From Tilletia caries (lineage: Eukaryota; Basidiomycota; Exobasidiomycetes; Tilletiales; Tilletiaceae): a DNA stretch of 64,000 bases. A model generated the notes under the pieces. It saw nothing but the letters and a program-made list of their open reading frames with translations, searched no databases and had not been told where the DNA came from. The translations under genes were made by a program, and so were the position numbers. Positions within the stretch are counted from its first letter, which is position 1. Each line of letters opens with the position of its first letter. Of the stretch, positions 32,393 through 44,321 are shown piece after piece. The stretch covers positions 868,001 to 932,000 of the forward strand of contig JALUTQ010000037.1 of assembly GCA_032718865.1 (NCBI GenBank), given 5' to 3'.

Positions 32393-32971
32393 CCCAGCTG
32401 GACGACTCACGACTCCCCAGGTTACCTTCCACTCACCCATCTATCCCTTCACCCCTGCTGTACTTTGTGCGAAACCCAGATCACATCCATCTGCTTGGCC
32501 TCTCTCGAACCCCATCCATCCATATGCATCGCTGCGAACCCGGAACTGAGCTGAAGCGAGAATCATCCGGTCGACAGGAAGAACGATGCAACGGAGCGAT
32601 CGATAATCGAGGATCTAGTTCTTCTGGGGAGAAGGGGGGTGCAAGGCCATAGAAGTGCAAGAAAAAGTGCGAGTAATAGAGATTGCGAAAGGAGGAAAGG
32701 GGAAACGATGCAGTGAAATGGGGGGAAAGGGACATTTGACAACGGGCGTGGGAGGACTGGAAAGGCAACGTACCCTAGGGACCTGGAGAAGCGAACGTTA
32801 AATGATTAGGGAAGGGAGAATTGGAGCGAGGTGAGGGGGAGGGAGCCTTCGACAGGGCAGGCGATGTGATGGACTGGGCCAGCCTGGGTCGATGGGGTGC
32901 GTTGTACAGGGAGGGGGGACTTCCGGTCGCGGAAAGAAAAAGAATACTGTCGATTCACTGACTGACTGGTT
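32393..32971. other. Convergent 3' flanks of SED5 and TOP1
   Basis: This stretch of 579 bp lies between convergent stop codons. It is moderately purine-rich on the + strand from 32560 to 32940. No gene or structured element is recognised. Confidence 0.4.
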
Positions 32972-35900
32972 TCATCGCTTCTGGCCCAGCGGCACATCGT
33001 CATCCTCATCGCTCAACTCCGACTCCTCCACCCTGTCGTCCTTGAGGTCCTTCATCCCATTGCCCACCGGTGTTGGAGTTGAGGTCGCAGTCGAGGTCGA
33101 GGCTGCTGCAGCCTTTGCTGCGCCATTCGTAAGCGCTGCCAACGGCTTATCCTCATCATCCTCGTCGCTATCTTCTAGCATCTTCACCTTCAGTTGAGCC
33201 GCCGCCGCCGCTGCCGCTGCCGCCGCCGCCCGCCCACTCGGTGCCCGAGTCCGGCCTGCCGTAGTAGCAACCAGAGGCGCATCATCATCATCGTCATCCT
33301 CCTCCTCCTCCTCTTCGCTCTTGGCCTCCTTCTTCCCACCCAAAACCCGACGCGTCCCATTCTTAGCCGCCGCACCCCTCTTCGCTGGACCTGTGATGAC
33401 AGCGGCTTGAGCCGCTTTCGAAGGCATCTTCTCCGACAGCGTCGTCTTGAGTTCGACTTTGACCCTGCCGGAGGCAGCGGCAGCTTTGGCGGGCGCCGTG
33501 TTCGCCTCCCACATGTCCACGTTGTCGGCTTTGGAGCCTTCTTTGCGGGCGGGCTTGCGCATCTTGCTCCACGGGTCCTTGACGAATTGCTGTAGAAAGA
33601 AAGGGAACGAATGTATGAGCGCAGAGAACTGAATTAAGTAGGGAGCAAGTCAGAGGGCGGAGAAAAGGACGTACCCAGCTAGCCCGCAAATCCAACCCAT
33701 CATCATCCGTACCAGCCCACTTGAACTTCTTCTGCATCGTGTTCGGGAAGTAGTGCGTCAAGTTGAGCACCTTCAGGCCCAACTCCATCTTGTCGCTCTC
33801 CCCAATCGCATTCATGTTCGTCGGCGCCGCAGAAGCAAGAACAGAAGCAGCGGCGGCCGCGGCCGCCGCCTTGCCTTTCTTTCCTGTCGCTGCCGGTACC
33901 GCTGTTCCGTTCTCGGCCTTGGCGCGTTTCCGGGCAGGCGCGCTGGTCGCTGCTTCCGAGCCGCGCCCGCGCTTCCGACCGTTGGGTTTGACATCCTCCT
34001 CCTCCTCCTCCTCCTCCTCCTCCTCCTCCTCCTCCTCTTCTTCCTCCTCCTCCTCCTCGCTCTCCTCCTTCTTCGCCTTCTTGCCACCCTTACCCTTGGC
34101 ACCCTTGCCCTTCGCACCCTTCTTCTTCTTGGCATCCTCCGCCGCTTTCCGGGCAGCTTCCTCCTGCTCCTCCTTAATCTTGACCACCTCCTTGCTGAGT
34201 TTTGAAGTCGGGTCTTTGAGCGCCTCCTCCTGCAGTCGGACGTCGTACTTCTTCAGCCATGCGACGGTGATACGAGGGTCCTGTAGGAAAAAGACACGAC
34301 AAAGGAAAGGGTTTAGCGGGCGAACCGGAAGAAGGTTCCGAGAGAGTGAGAAAGAGAGAAACTCACGATGTAGTTCAACTTAGACGTGCCCAGCGCAACA
34401 TCTGACGTCTTCATCTTCGCCTCCGCCTCCGCCTCCACCGCCTTCAACTTCTCCACACATCCCAAAATCCGCTTACAGACACCCGGAATGTTGCCCGAGG
34501 CCTCCTCCGCCTTCCCGCTTTTCCGCTCCTTCGCCAACACCTTCAACCGGTCGTCGATCGCTTGTAGCTGCTCGTCCCGCCCGGTTTTGGAGAGGAAACG
34601 CGTCTTACCGTCCTCGTCCCGTTCCGAATCTTGCTCCTGCTCCGAGTCCTCGACAATCTTGTTCTTTGCTGCTTTCACGGCGGCGACGGCGGCGGCGCCG
34701 TTCAACTTGGCCTTTTTCCCATTCGGCGAGGGTGTAGCGGTCGTGGATTCCTCCTTCTTTGGTGTGGCGGTGGTAGATTCCTCCTTCTTTGGTGTGGCAG
34801 TCGTAGATTCCTCCTTCTCCTCCTTCTTTATCTTGGCCTGGTACTTCTCCTCGAGCTGGTCCCGCTCGAATCGCTTCACCAGCTTCTCCTTACGCTGCTT
34901 GGCCTGCGTCTCCTCGTGCTCCCGCACTTGGTCAATCGTGATGGGCACCTCCTCGAGAATCTCGTCCCAGCGCTTCGCAAAGTCGTGCGACTTGTACTGC
35001 TTCTTCAGGTCGGCGACCTTGTTGCCCGTCAGCAGAAGCTGTCGCAGCTTGTACCGATCATAGAGGACCGCAAAGCGCTAAGCAAAATGGAGAATAAACG
35101 ACACGATGAGTATCCCCACAGCAAACACATCGCGCGCGAAATGATAACTCACCTTAGTCGCCGCTCGATTCTCCGCCTGCTCCATCTGCTGCTGATTCAG
35201 CGTCCGCTGATGGTTACACAACACCGCAACCTGATAATTCGCAGCCTCATACGCCAACTTCAAATTGGCCGGATTGAGCACCCGCCGGTCCGGGTCCGGC
35301 TGACTTGCCAGCCAGTAGTCCGTCCGGTCGAGTAGCGCTTGGAAGGTGACAGAGGCGTTGTAAGTACGGAACACTTTGGCGGATAGGCCGGCCATGTGGG
35401 ATGTCAGGAACTTGTTCACGCGGCCGGGCTGGTGGTTAGGGAGTAAGGGAGGGAAAACAAACGCGTTCAGTGATCCGTGAAATGGAAAAGAGAAAATAAG
35501 GCCAAGAACTCACATCGACGCTCATAAAAAGAGGATCCGTCCCCTTCTTAGTAAATATGTTCCCCTTCACATCCTTAAACCCTTTACTGAACAACTGCAG
35601 ATTCTTGTAAATCTGCGGCGTCGCCACGTTCTGCCCCTCGAACCGCATCGAATCTTTACCCAAGAAACTCAGCTTCACCCAATGCGGGTCCGTGGCCGGG
35701 TTGGTGATCGGCAGACAGGTGATGTGCTCCTTTAGGAGTGAGCACGCGCCGTAGGTCTCCGCTTCTTCCTCTGCGTTCTTCTCGTTGCCGACACGGAGGG
35801 ACCAGACGTCGATGAGCCAGATGACGGTGCCGAGCTCGCGCTCGGATCGGGACTTGGACGTGAGCATTTGCTCGTACTCGGATCGAAGTTGCTGGACGTG

Positions 35901-37557
35901 ATTCTGCGAAGCAAAACGATATCGTAACAGAGGCGCGTCAGCAACAAGCCTGAGGGACCCTTTCTAGGGGCCCGGATTCGAAGAAAGGGAGAAGAACTCA
36001 CATCCAGCTTTCGCGCTTTCTCAAACTTCTCCCGATCGGAATTCGTCTTGAACAGACTGCTCGAGTCCAGATACATGTACTTGTTCTGCTTGTTCACATT
36101 CTCGATCCAGCCCGAGAGCCACGTCTTGTCCTTAATGGTGACAATCGACCCCCACTTGTGGCCGGCGGGTGGGGACGGGGGCGGGTGCTTGGCATCGTTC
36201 TGAGTGTGGTTGATCGTGATGTCCTCCGGGCGTATACGTTTCTGGAAAAGGGATTGTGAGAGCGATTGAGTTGAGGGAAGAGCGCCAAGATGAGAAATAC
36301 TCGTTGGCGTCTTTGGAATCTGGGGGGGGGGTGGGACCATTCAGCTCACTTTGATCTTGCCCATTTTGGGATGAGCGCCCCGACCAAGGAACAGCCCCGG
36401 CGGCTCGACCGTGAAATTGCCAACCTTCTGCTCGACGCCATCGACGACACAGATCCGGAAACTAGCCTCGGCCGCTTTCCTCTCCTCGATCTCCTTCTTG
36501 CGCGCCGAGGGAGCCATGTTCTTCTTACGCTCGTTCTTCGCGTCACGTAGTTCTCTGAAGTGGTTGTACATGTCGCTGAAGTCGCATTTACTGAGATCGG
36601 TGATCTTGACGCCGTCCGACTGATGGAAAAGGTGGGAGGGGTGTGCATGTAGTCAGGATTTTTCAGCACAGGCCCGGGTGCGTTCGTCGTATCATGCCGC
36701 ATTCGTCACTCACAGGTGGGTGCTTTGCAAGGACCTTTTTCCAGTCGTTGAAGAAGTTTTTGTTAAAGATAACCGCGTTGGACGGTTTCTTGACGTAGTC
36801 AGTTTCGATTTTGATAGCATAAAACATGGCAGCCTCCTCAGCCTCTGGTGGGAGTGATACGGGTTTGCCTGTGAAGATCCGCGAGGGAAGAAGAGAATCA
36901 GGTTGAGAATAGCTGGATGTATGCTATGCACGAAGGCAAAGAGGAGGGAAAGAAAAACGTACCATCGTATTTGAGCTTGATGTTGCTTGGTAGAGGCTCG
37001 TACGGGGGTGGGAAGCGAGGTCCCTTGTGGTAGAGAGTGTCCCATTTCTTTGCAGAGCGACTTGTCAGTCTCTTGGCGACTGTGATGGCTGTCTTCTTGA
37101 TGGCAGAGGCTATGGTGCTGGCTTTGCTTGCCACACTGGCGCCATCGTCCTCGTCCTCGCCGTCGTCGCCATCATCGGCACCCTCGTCCTCGTTGTAGCC
37201 TCCGTTGTCATTGTCGTCGTCGTCGCCATTCTCGCCGTCATCGTCCTGATCATCATCGTCATCGTCGTCTGCACTTGGTTTTGATCTTGATCGAGCCGTG
37301 CTTGCTTGAAGGGGTACGTCTGAGTCCTCATCATCGTCCTCGTCTTCCTTGTTGTCCTGCTTTTGATCGACGTTGTTGTTCTTGTCCTGTTCGTCCTCAT
37401 CTTCGCTATCGACCAGACGTTGCTTTCCTGGGCGTGAGGAGGAAGTTGCCACTGCTGGTGCCGATGCGGGTGAGACGGAGGAAGAGTCTCCGCCGTTGAC
37501 CTGGGGAGTGGCGGTCGGTTGTGGGTCGATGTCCATTGGTGTAGCTGAGTCGGACAT
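32972..37557 (-). CDS. TOP1: DNA topoisomerase I (type IB), enlarged
   Basis: Nine exons, complement(36963..37557, 36714..36868, 36350..36619, 36002..36241, 35514..35903, 35153..35428, 34367..35077, 33675..34280, 32972..33589), give 1286 aa; human and yeast enzymes are about 765-770. It relaxes supercoils through a 3'-phosphotyrosine in the nucleus. The acidic N-terminus leads to the core ([101 protein letters not shown]). The catalytic tyrosine is Tyr878 in [14 protein letters not shown]. The linker has three [10 protein letters not shown] repeats. After VAWLKKYDV an insert of roughly 150 residues, with a run of about 25 Glu, separates a segment resembling the usual C-terminus ([11 protein letters not shown]...ASWQF). 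A further 200-residue Ala/Lys/acidic tail follows. All splices are in frame. Confidence 0.93.
34737..34819 (-). repeat. 30-bp coding tandem repeat in the TOP1 linker ([10 protein letters not shown] x3)
   Basis: Three near-identical 30-bp units inside exon 7 code for [14 protein letters not shown] decapeptides, in the linker domain just before the active-site exon end. A recent slippage or duplication is the simplest origin. Confidence 0.85.
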
Positions 37558-38538
37558 GGCGGCGAGGGTCTACAGGTGGAGCGTATATTGCAGTACTTTT
37601 TGGGGGAGAAGGGCGGACCGAGCCGGGACGAGGACGAGGACGAAGACGAAGCGCGTCTTCTTGACTGCGCGCCGTTGTCGCCTGCGAGAGGAGGCGAAGA
37701 ACGCGTCTGATTCTGGGCCGTGTTGTTGCTGTGATGTTGGAACGCGTCGCGCGTGTTTTGAGGGTTGCTCTGCCGGAGAACGAAGCGATGAGTCACGGAA
37801 AGAGAGAGAAAGGGTGCGCGCACAGGACGAGGGTGGTAAGCTGGAGGCAGTCTGCCCAGAAGTGGGTGATGGTGGTCGTGAAGAGGAAAGCCAGTGCCAG
37901 GGGGGAGTACGTGTTTATGTGTGTTACTTTCCGCCGGTGTCGCCTGTCTCCTTCCAGCATCAACACCACACAGTACATACAACAGAATGGGAGGATGAGA
38001 TGAGTTGGCGCACACTCCCTTCGCCCAGCGAGCCAGCCAGCGAGCCAGCGAGCCAGCGAGCCAGGCCACAGCGAGAACATCCAGCCTCAACCATGGTGCA
38101 GTGTGCACAGAGCATCGTCCAAACTCCACTCCAAAGGTCGTGTGGTTCCAAAAATCAGTAACCAGACTCTCAGACTCCGACCCAGACTCAGACTCCGCCC
38201 TGCATCGATCGATCGCCCACGTGTGCAGAAGAGGAAGAGCGGAAATCTTCGGCTTGGGTTGACCCGAGACACAGATGAAGGCCGACCCGAAGCGCTCCGA
38301 GCTGGGCCCTTTTCTTTGGCAGCATGACGCACGAATCGAGGAGGGGGAGGGAAGAAGTCAGAAACGACGAAGCAAGGCACGCCGCCGAAGTAGTCAGTGA
38401 ATTCTCCCCCCTTGTTCCCCTGTCCCCTTGGCCCTAATATTGGCATCCCTGTCCACTACCCTGTCCCTGTCTCCCTCCTCCCCCCTCCCATTCCTGCCCT
38501 CCCCTTCCTCTCCCGCCTGCGCTTGAGGCATCGAAATC
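37558..38538. promoter_or_regulatory. Divergent promoter region TOP1 / GUT2
   Basis: These 981 bp lie between two start codons. The region includes a small tandem repeat, CGAGCCAG, at 38029-38064 (four units with one 4-bp interruption). A CT-rich leader for GUT2 spans 38400-38520. No TATA box is evident. Confidence 0.4.
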
Positions 38539-41500
38539 ATGCTGAACCTCAGCTCCACCGCGGCCCTGCGTCGCACCACAACCGCCGCTCTGCCGTCCCT
38601 CCAGTCGGCATCGGCATCGGCGTCAGCGTCAGCGTCAGCACCTCAACAGTGTCTTCAGCGTCGTTTCGCTTCGACTTCCTCCTCCTCCTCCTCCTCCTCC
38701 TCCTCCTCGTCCAAGAGCAAGAGCCGCACCACCTTCTTCGTCGGAACCGCAGCCATCGCCTCCGCACTCACCATCTACACCCTCGCCTCCCGATCGACCC
38801 TCGAAGCAGATGCGAACACCCAACAAAAACTCGACATCAGGCCACACCCTCTCTGGTCCCCGCCCTCCCGCGCACAGATGATCGAGGCCCTCAAGGCCAA
38901 CAGCGCAGCCAACCTCAAACCCCGAAGCAGCCGCCTCTCCCAACCAGGCTATGCCTCCGGGCTCGATGTCCCCGCGAAGGAAGGTTCCGGTACCTCTCCG
39001 GCCCCCGACACGCCCCTCGCCCCCGCCGCTGACAACACAGACGCAGACGAAGGTTTCGACTTGCTCATCGTCGGAGGTGGTGCCACCGGCACAGGTGTCG
39101 CCGTCGACGCTGCCACCCGCGGCCTTAACGTAGCCATGGTCGAGCGCGACGACTTCGGGGCCGGAACATCGTCCAAATCAACCAAGCTCGTCCACGGTGG
39201 CGTCCGATACCTCCAGAAGGCTGTCTTCAACCTCGACATCGAGCAGTACCGCATGGTTGTCGAGGCTCTTCACGAGCGCAAGACTTTCTTGCACATCGCG
39301 CCTTACCTCTCCGAACATCTCCCCATCATGCTACCCGTCTACCGGTCAGTTCAGGCAGTTCACGCGTTTCCTTTCTTTATGCGCGCGCGCTGACAAGTTC
39401 CCCCTCTTGATCATCAACATTCAAACACAGCTGGTGGCAGGTCCCGTACTACTGGGCAGGTACCAAGATGTATGACTTTCTCGCAGGTAGTGAAAACATG
39501 GAGAGCTCGTATGTCCTCGGACGTGGTAAGGCCCTCGAAGCCTTCCCCATGCTCAAGGGAGAGGGTCTCGCAGGTGCTGTCGTCTACTACGATGGTGAGT
39601 CTTGCTCTCCTCTACCATGTTCAAAGGGAATCAAACAGCATTTTTCTGATGTTCTGACGCGCATACATCCCGGTTCTTCCACCCTCTTTCCTCGCGTCGC
39701 GCAGGACAACACAACGACACCCGCATGAATGTCGCCCTCGCCTTGACCGCGGTCCACCACGGCGCCGTCGTCGCGAACCACACCGAGGTCGTCAAGCTTT
39801 ACAAGAAGCCCAACCCCGCTGGTGGTGCAGACCGCATCAGCGGCGCGCGCGTACGCGACTGTCTCACTGGTGACGAGTTTGACGTGAAGTGCAAGGTACG
39901 TCTCTCTTCCTGCTACATTCTCCCTTTCAGGCGCGTTCTCAGGCGCGCTTCTCATGCTAACTTGAACATTTGTGACAAACCTAGGGCGTCATCAACGCGA
40001 CGGGTCCTTTCTCCGACACACTGCGCAAGATGGACGCGCCCACCGCCCAGGAGATCGTCGCCCCTTCTTCCGGAGTGCACATCACTCTCCCCGGCTACTA
40101 CAGCCCGCGCGACATGGGTCTGATCGACCCGCAGACCTCCGACGGACGCGTTATCTTCTTCCTCCCCTGGCAAGGGAACACCATCGCCGGCACCACCGAC
40201 ACCGCCGCGCCTGTCGAGGCCCACCCGATCCCGAAGGAGGAAGAGATCCAGTGGATCCTGGACGAAGTTCGGAATTACCTCAATCCGGACATCAAGGTCC
40301 GGCGCGGGGACGTGCTTGCTGCCTGGTCTGGGCTCCGTCCGCTCGTCAAGGATCCCGATGCAAAGGACACCCAGTCTCTCGTCCGGAACCACATGATCAA
40401 CGTGAGCGAGAGCGGCCTGCTCACGATTGCCGGTGGCAAGTGGACCACTTACCGCGAGATGGCCGAGCAGACTGTCGACCGCGCCATCAAGGAGTACAAC
40501 CTCCAACCGCTGCGGCCGTGTGTGACCAAGACGACGCGCTTGTTGGGTTCGCACGGGTGGACGAAGACGATGTACGTCAAGCTTTTGCAGCGGTTCGGCC
40601 TCGAGACGGACGTGGCGCGTCATCTGGCGGCTACCTATGGTGATCGGGCCTGGTCGGTCTGTTCGATGGCCGAGCCCACCGGCGAGCGATGGCCCATCCA
40701 CGGCCGACGACTCGATTCGCAGTACCCGTACATCGAGGCCGAGGTGCGGTACGCATGTCGGAGCGAGTACGCCGCAACCGCCGTGGACTTCCTCGCGCGT
40801 CGCTCCCGCCTGGCCTTCCTGAACGCCGAAGCGGCCGTGTCAGCTCTGCCGCACGTGATCGAGCTCATGTCGAAAGAACTCGGCTGGGACGAGAAGCGTC
40901 AGGCGAAGGAGTACTCGGACTCGGTTGAGTTTATGGCGAGTATGGGCGTGCCGGAGTCGAGGGTGGCCACGCTGCAGAAGATGGGGCTGAGTGGGTTGAG
41001 TACGATTATGAAGGAGAAGAAGGAGAAGGCGAAGGCGATGGAGAAGGCAGAGGGACACGGACCTGGGCCGCTCGCTGCGCTTGCGGGTGCCTCATCGTCA
41101 TCATCCTCCTCGTCCTCGTCATCAGGCGGATCGTCCAGCGGCTACAGCTCCGGCCCATCAAGCGCAACAGCCGCAGCCGCCGCCGCCGTCGAAGGCGGCT
41201 CCATCCTCGGCCGCGCCCAATTCTCCGCCGACGAGATGGAGGCCCTGCAAGAACGCTTCAACCAGCTCGACATTGACGGCGATGCGAAGATCAGCAAGCA
41301 GGATCTGAAGGAGGTGCTGGCCCGGTTGGGATACGACGACGTGGATGACTCGACGATTGCGGGCGTGTTGAATGAGGTGGATTACACGCAGAAGGAGTAT
41401 TTGCAGTTGGATCAGTTCTTGGATGTGGTGGCGGCGAGCAAGGACGCGAGCATTGAGAATGCTTTCACTGTGAGTCTCTTCCTCCCTCTCGCATTCCTCT

Positions 41501-41642
41501 CTTCAGGCTCTGTTGACCCTTGTGCTCTTTCCAGTATATCGTCCGGGAGTCGGAGAAGGTCGGCGTCAAGGATTCCGCTGGAAACTCGGAGCGGGAACAG
41601 CGACGGACGATCCCGACCTCGAGGTCCGGAGGCGGGTGGTAA
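38539..41642 (+). CDS. GUT2: Mitochondrial FAD glycerol-3-phosphate dehydrogenase with C-terminal EF-hand
   Basis: Exons 38539..39344, 39431..39594, 39705..39895, 39985..41469 and 41535..41642 give 917 aa. It oxidises glycerol-3-phosphate to dihydroxyacetone phosphate on the outer face of the inner membrane and passes electrons to ubiquinone. A Ser/Ala-rich, Arg-containing presequence and a TM-like segment (TTFFVGTAAIASALTIYTLA) come first. The FAD motif is GGGATG (Gly179, 181, 184), followed by ERDDFGAGTSSKSTKLVHGG. VINATGPFSD, FFLPWQGNTIAGTTDT, AWSGLRPLV and GLLTIAGGKWTTYREMAE are all present. After a Ser-rich hinge comes an EF-hand with loop DIDGDAKISKQD (816-827) and a degenerate second hand, as in animal GPD2 but not in yeast Gut2. 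Confidence 0.95.
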
Positions 41643-42326
41643 ACGACCCTCATTCGAATATCTCAACCCTACCCTCCGACCACCTGTCGATCGCTAGTTC
41701 TCGGCGTTACTTATCCTGGACGGTTCTAACGAAGATGAGACCTGATACCTTGCGGAGCGGAGCGACTGGTCATCCCGAACGTAACCCCCCTCGCTCCACT
41801 GCTCCCTACACCTTCCCCAGCCCACGATACGACCTTCTCCCTTCACGCTCGAGATTCTGCTTCACCCCCGCGCATCGGTCTCGCTCCCTGTCTTTATCGA
41901 TCGAATGAACGAAACAACCAGTTAAGGAAACCCTCAAAAGTCAAGAATGGACAGAAGGAGACTCTTTCTTTCCTTCCCCTCGCCCCTCGGCTCCCGTTAT
42001 AATCTCCCGTTCCTTTTCTCCCCCAGCCGGCACTGTGCAAACCCCCACAATAGAAGAGTAAGAATGATTCATTGAAGTGGATCGTGTTCCGGCGCGTCGC
42101 GTTGCTTGAACGTGGCCCGCGGGCGAAACCTTTGTTCCTCCTCCTCCTCTCATTCACAGAGTTCCGGATTGAGAAGGGACTGCATGCACGCTGCACGCCT
42201 GCGCGCAGTCTCAGCAGACCTCATCTCGACGTCCCGTCCACGGTCCAGCTGACAGCTCCCCTTGCTCACGCTCCAACTCCCCCGTCTTCTCCACATCCTC
42301 CCCTTCCCTTAGTCCTCCTTCGCTCC
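41643..42326. other. Intergenic region downstream of GUT2
   Basis: This 684-bp space includes CT-rich sequence before the next ATG. A long frame reaches back to 42072 but without an upstream ATG; nothing else is recognised. Confidence 0.35.
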
Positions 42327-43512
42327 ATGCAGCCTCATCACGCACTACGCAGGTTCCGACCAAGCAAGCGAAGAAGGATAACGTCCCCGGTCCCGACCAC
42401 GACGGCGACGACTGCTGCGACCCTTATCCTCCCCCCTGGATCGCCACGCCCTTCCTCTCTCGCGCTCCGTACCGACGAGCAGGCTTGCGACATGAGCGCA
42501 CGACAGCCTGAGCAGGCGACGCCCCCTGTTGCCGGTCCGGGCCCGAGCACCTTCTCAGCCGCCGCCAGCTATGGATTCACCGATGCCGTGCCCGGTCCAC
42601 AGAGACGATGTGACGAAACGCACAGGGCCCGTCGCCTTCTGGTCCTCACCAACGGACAGCAGAGCGTCATGGTCGCAATGCCAAGCGACTGGGTGGTACG
42701 TCTTACACTCTTTCAGCCGCTCTGCTCTCGCAAAGGCAACCTCATTCGAAAGCTGACTTCTAACCTCTATTTGAACGTCACAGGAGCTCTGCCAGACATC
42801 AGCGACGAGGTTCTCCTTCGACCTCGCCACGCAGCGACCCAAGTTTTACCTACAACTCAGCTCCCCGATCCCCCCACACTGCTTCGAGGCCGAGTTCCCC
42901 CCGGCGGCAATCCACGGGCTGGAGAACCGGGATGTGCTCAGGGTGGAGGTGCTCCCCCATGTCGCAGATCAGGAGGTTGCGAGGGTGGAGGAGGAGGGAG
43001 AAGGGCACCTGCTTACGAGCGAAGCCGACGACGCATCATCATCCTCGACGGTTGATCCAATCGCCCTCTGCACCCCGTCCCCGTCCCCACGCCGCCTGCC
43101 GCAGCCCACCCATTCTGATCTACAGACCGTTCGCCACACGCGGTCTTCAAGTACGGAGTCAAGTATCCAAAGCCCTCACAAGCCTCTCTCGCCTATCCCA
43201 CCCAGAGCAACAGCAACAGCAACAGCAACTCGACGAACGCGTTCGCGGGGGCAAGCGGAGGAGGAGATGGGCGGGCTTGTGGGGCCATCAGGCCCCAGTG
43301 CCGAAAAGACGATGGGCCCTAGTGCTGAGAAGACGGTCACGACGCCTACGACGACGACAGTGCAGCCTACGAAGGCGACGGTGGAGCCTGCGACGATGAT
43401 GCCGCGCGGTCGTCCGCCCGTCGACCCGGCGAGGCGCAGGTTGTGGGAGGCGCGACGGATCGCGGCGATGCGATCGCGTGTTGCTGCTCGGAAGCAAGGA
43501 GGAAAGAGTTAG
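42327..43512 (+). CDS. Unknown basic protein with AT-hook-like C-terminus (365 aa)
   Basis: Exons 42327..42695 and 42784..43512. The start is the first ATG, and splicing at GTG|GTACGT...CACAG|GAG keeps the frame. I do not recognise a family. The N-terminus has a nuclear-signal-like cluster (RRFRPSKRRR). A compact region across the splice (LLVLTNGQQSVMVAMPSDWV, ELCQTSATRFSFDL, KFYLQLSSPIP, IHGLENRDVLRVEVLP) has the alternation expected of a small alpha/beta, perhaps ubiquitin-like, fold; that is a guess from pattern. The tail is Ser/Thr/Pro-rich with a nearly repeated GPSAEKT element, then PRGRPPVDPARRRLWEARR, which contains the RGRP core of an AT-hook. A nuclear, DNA-associated role is possible but unproven. 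Confidence 0.7.
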
Positions 43513-43754
43513 AGATGGACTTGAGGTGGGTGGGTCAGTGGGTGATGCGGTGATGGAAGGACCTTTTACTGCAAGCGTTGTTCTGCCTTCTTCTTGAGTC
43601 TCTACCATGTACCATCACTGTCTCTCTCACACCCGCACTCGTAATCTGTAGCTTAGCTTGACCTGCCTCCTTGCTCCTCTGCAATTCTCTGTTGATCTGT
43701 GCCACAAAGCAATCAATGAAGCTGGATTCCATACTGGCGATCCGACCTTCCTTA

Positions 43755-44321
43755 CTACAGCCGACTCTCCCTCTCCTCCTTGACGACAAGCTTCTCCAGA
43801 CCCTTCCTCATCTCCTCCGGCAACCCCTTGCCACCGTTCGCCCCCTTCCCCATCGGAACCCTCGTCTCCCGATCCACAAATACATGCGTACACCTCACGA
43901 CCGCAGCCAGCACGCCTTCCTTGCCCTCCTTCGGTTCCTCCCAGATCCCAATCTCGTACTCCACCGACGACGTGCCCATCTTCCGCACGCACAGGCCTGT
44001 CTGGATCACGGAGGGGAAGTGGAGGGGCGCGTAGAAGGAGCAGGAGGAGGCGATCATGAGGCCGATGGGGCTTGCGGTCGGGTTGGCGGGTTCGAGACCG
44101 CAGTTGGCGATGAGGAAGGTGTTGATGCAGGTGTCGGCGTAGATGTAGTACTGGCAATGGGACAGACCGAGTTCAGTAGTGAAGAGAGAGGATCAAGAGT
44201 TGGGGGATAGGGGTGAGCGACTTACTTGGACATTGTTGATGTGATGATAGAAGTCGGAGTCCGGCCATCGACTCTGGATGGGGAGAATGTATGGATACTT
44301 GCGGAGCGGAGGAGGCACCAT
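43755..44321 (-). CDS. Hotdog-fold acyl-CoA thioesterase (4HBT type)
   Basis: Two exons, complement(44226..44321 and 43755..44150), give 163 aa. The first exon supplies KYPYILPIQSRWPDSDFYHHINNVQ, joined to YYIYADTCINTFL; together these form the family's D-x-D-x2-x-H-x-N-N-x2-Y active-site region. The remaining strands follow in order (SSCSFYAPLHFPSVIQTGLCV, SSVEYEIGIWEE, AAVVRCTHVFVDRETRVPM). Enzymes of this group hydrolyse acyl-CoA thioesters; the substrate cannot be told from sequence. No targeting signal is obvious. It converges with the AT-hook-like gene (242 bp between stops). Confidence 0.85.

Noticed and set aside
38029..38064. Tandem CGAGCCAG units, considered as a binding-site array or CRISPR-like repeat
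   Set aside because: No spacers and too few units; a simple tandem repeat in a promoter.
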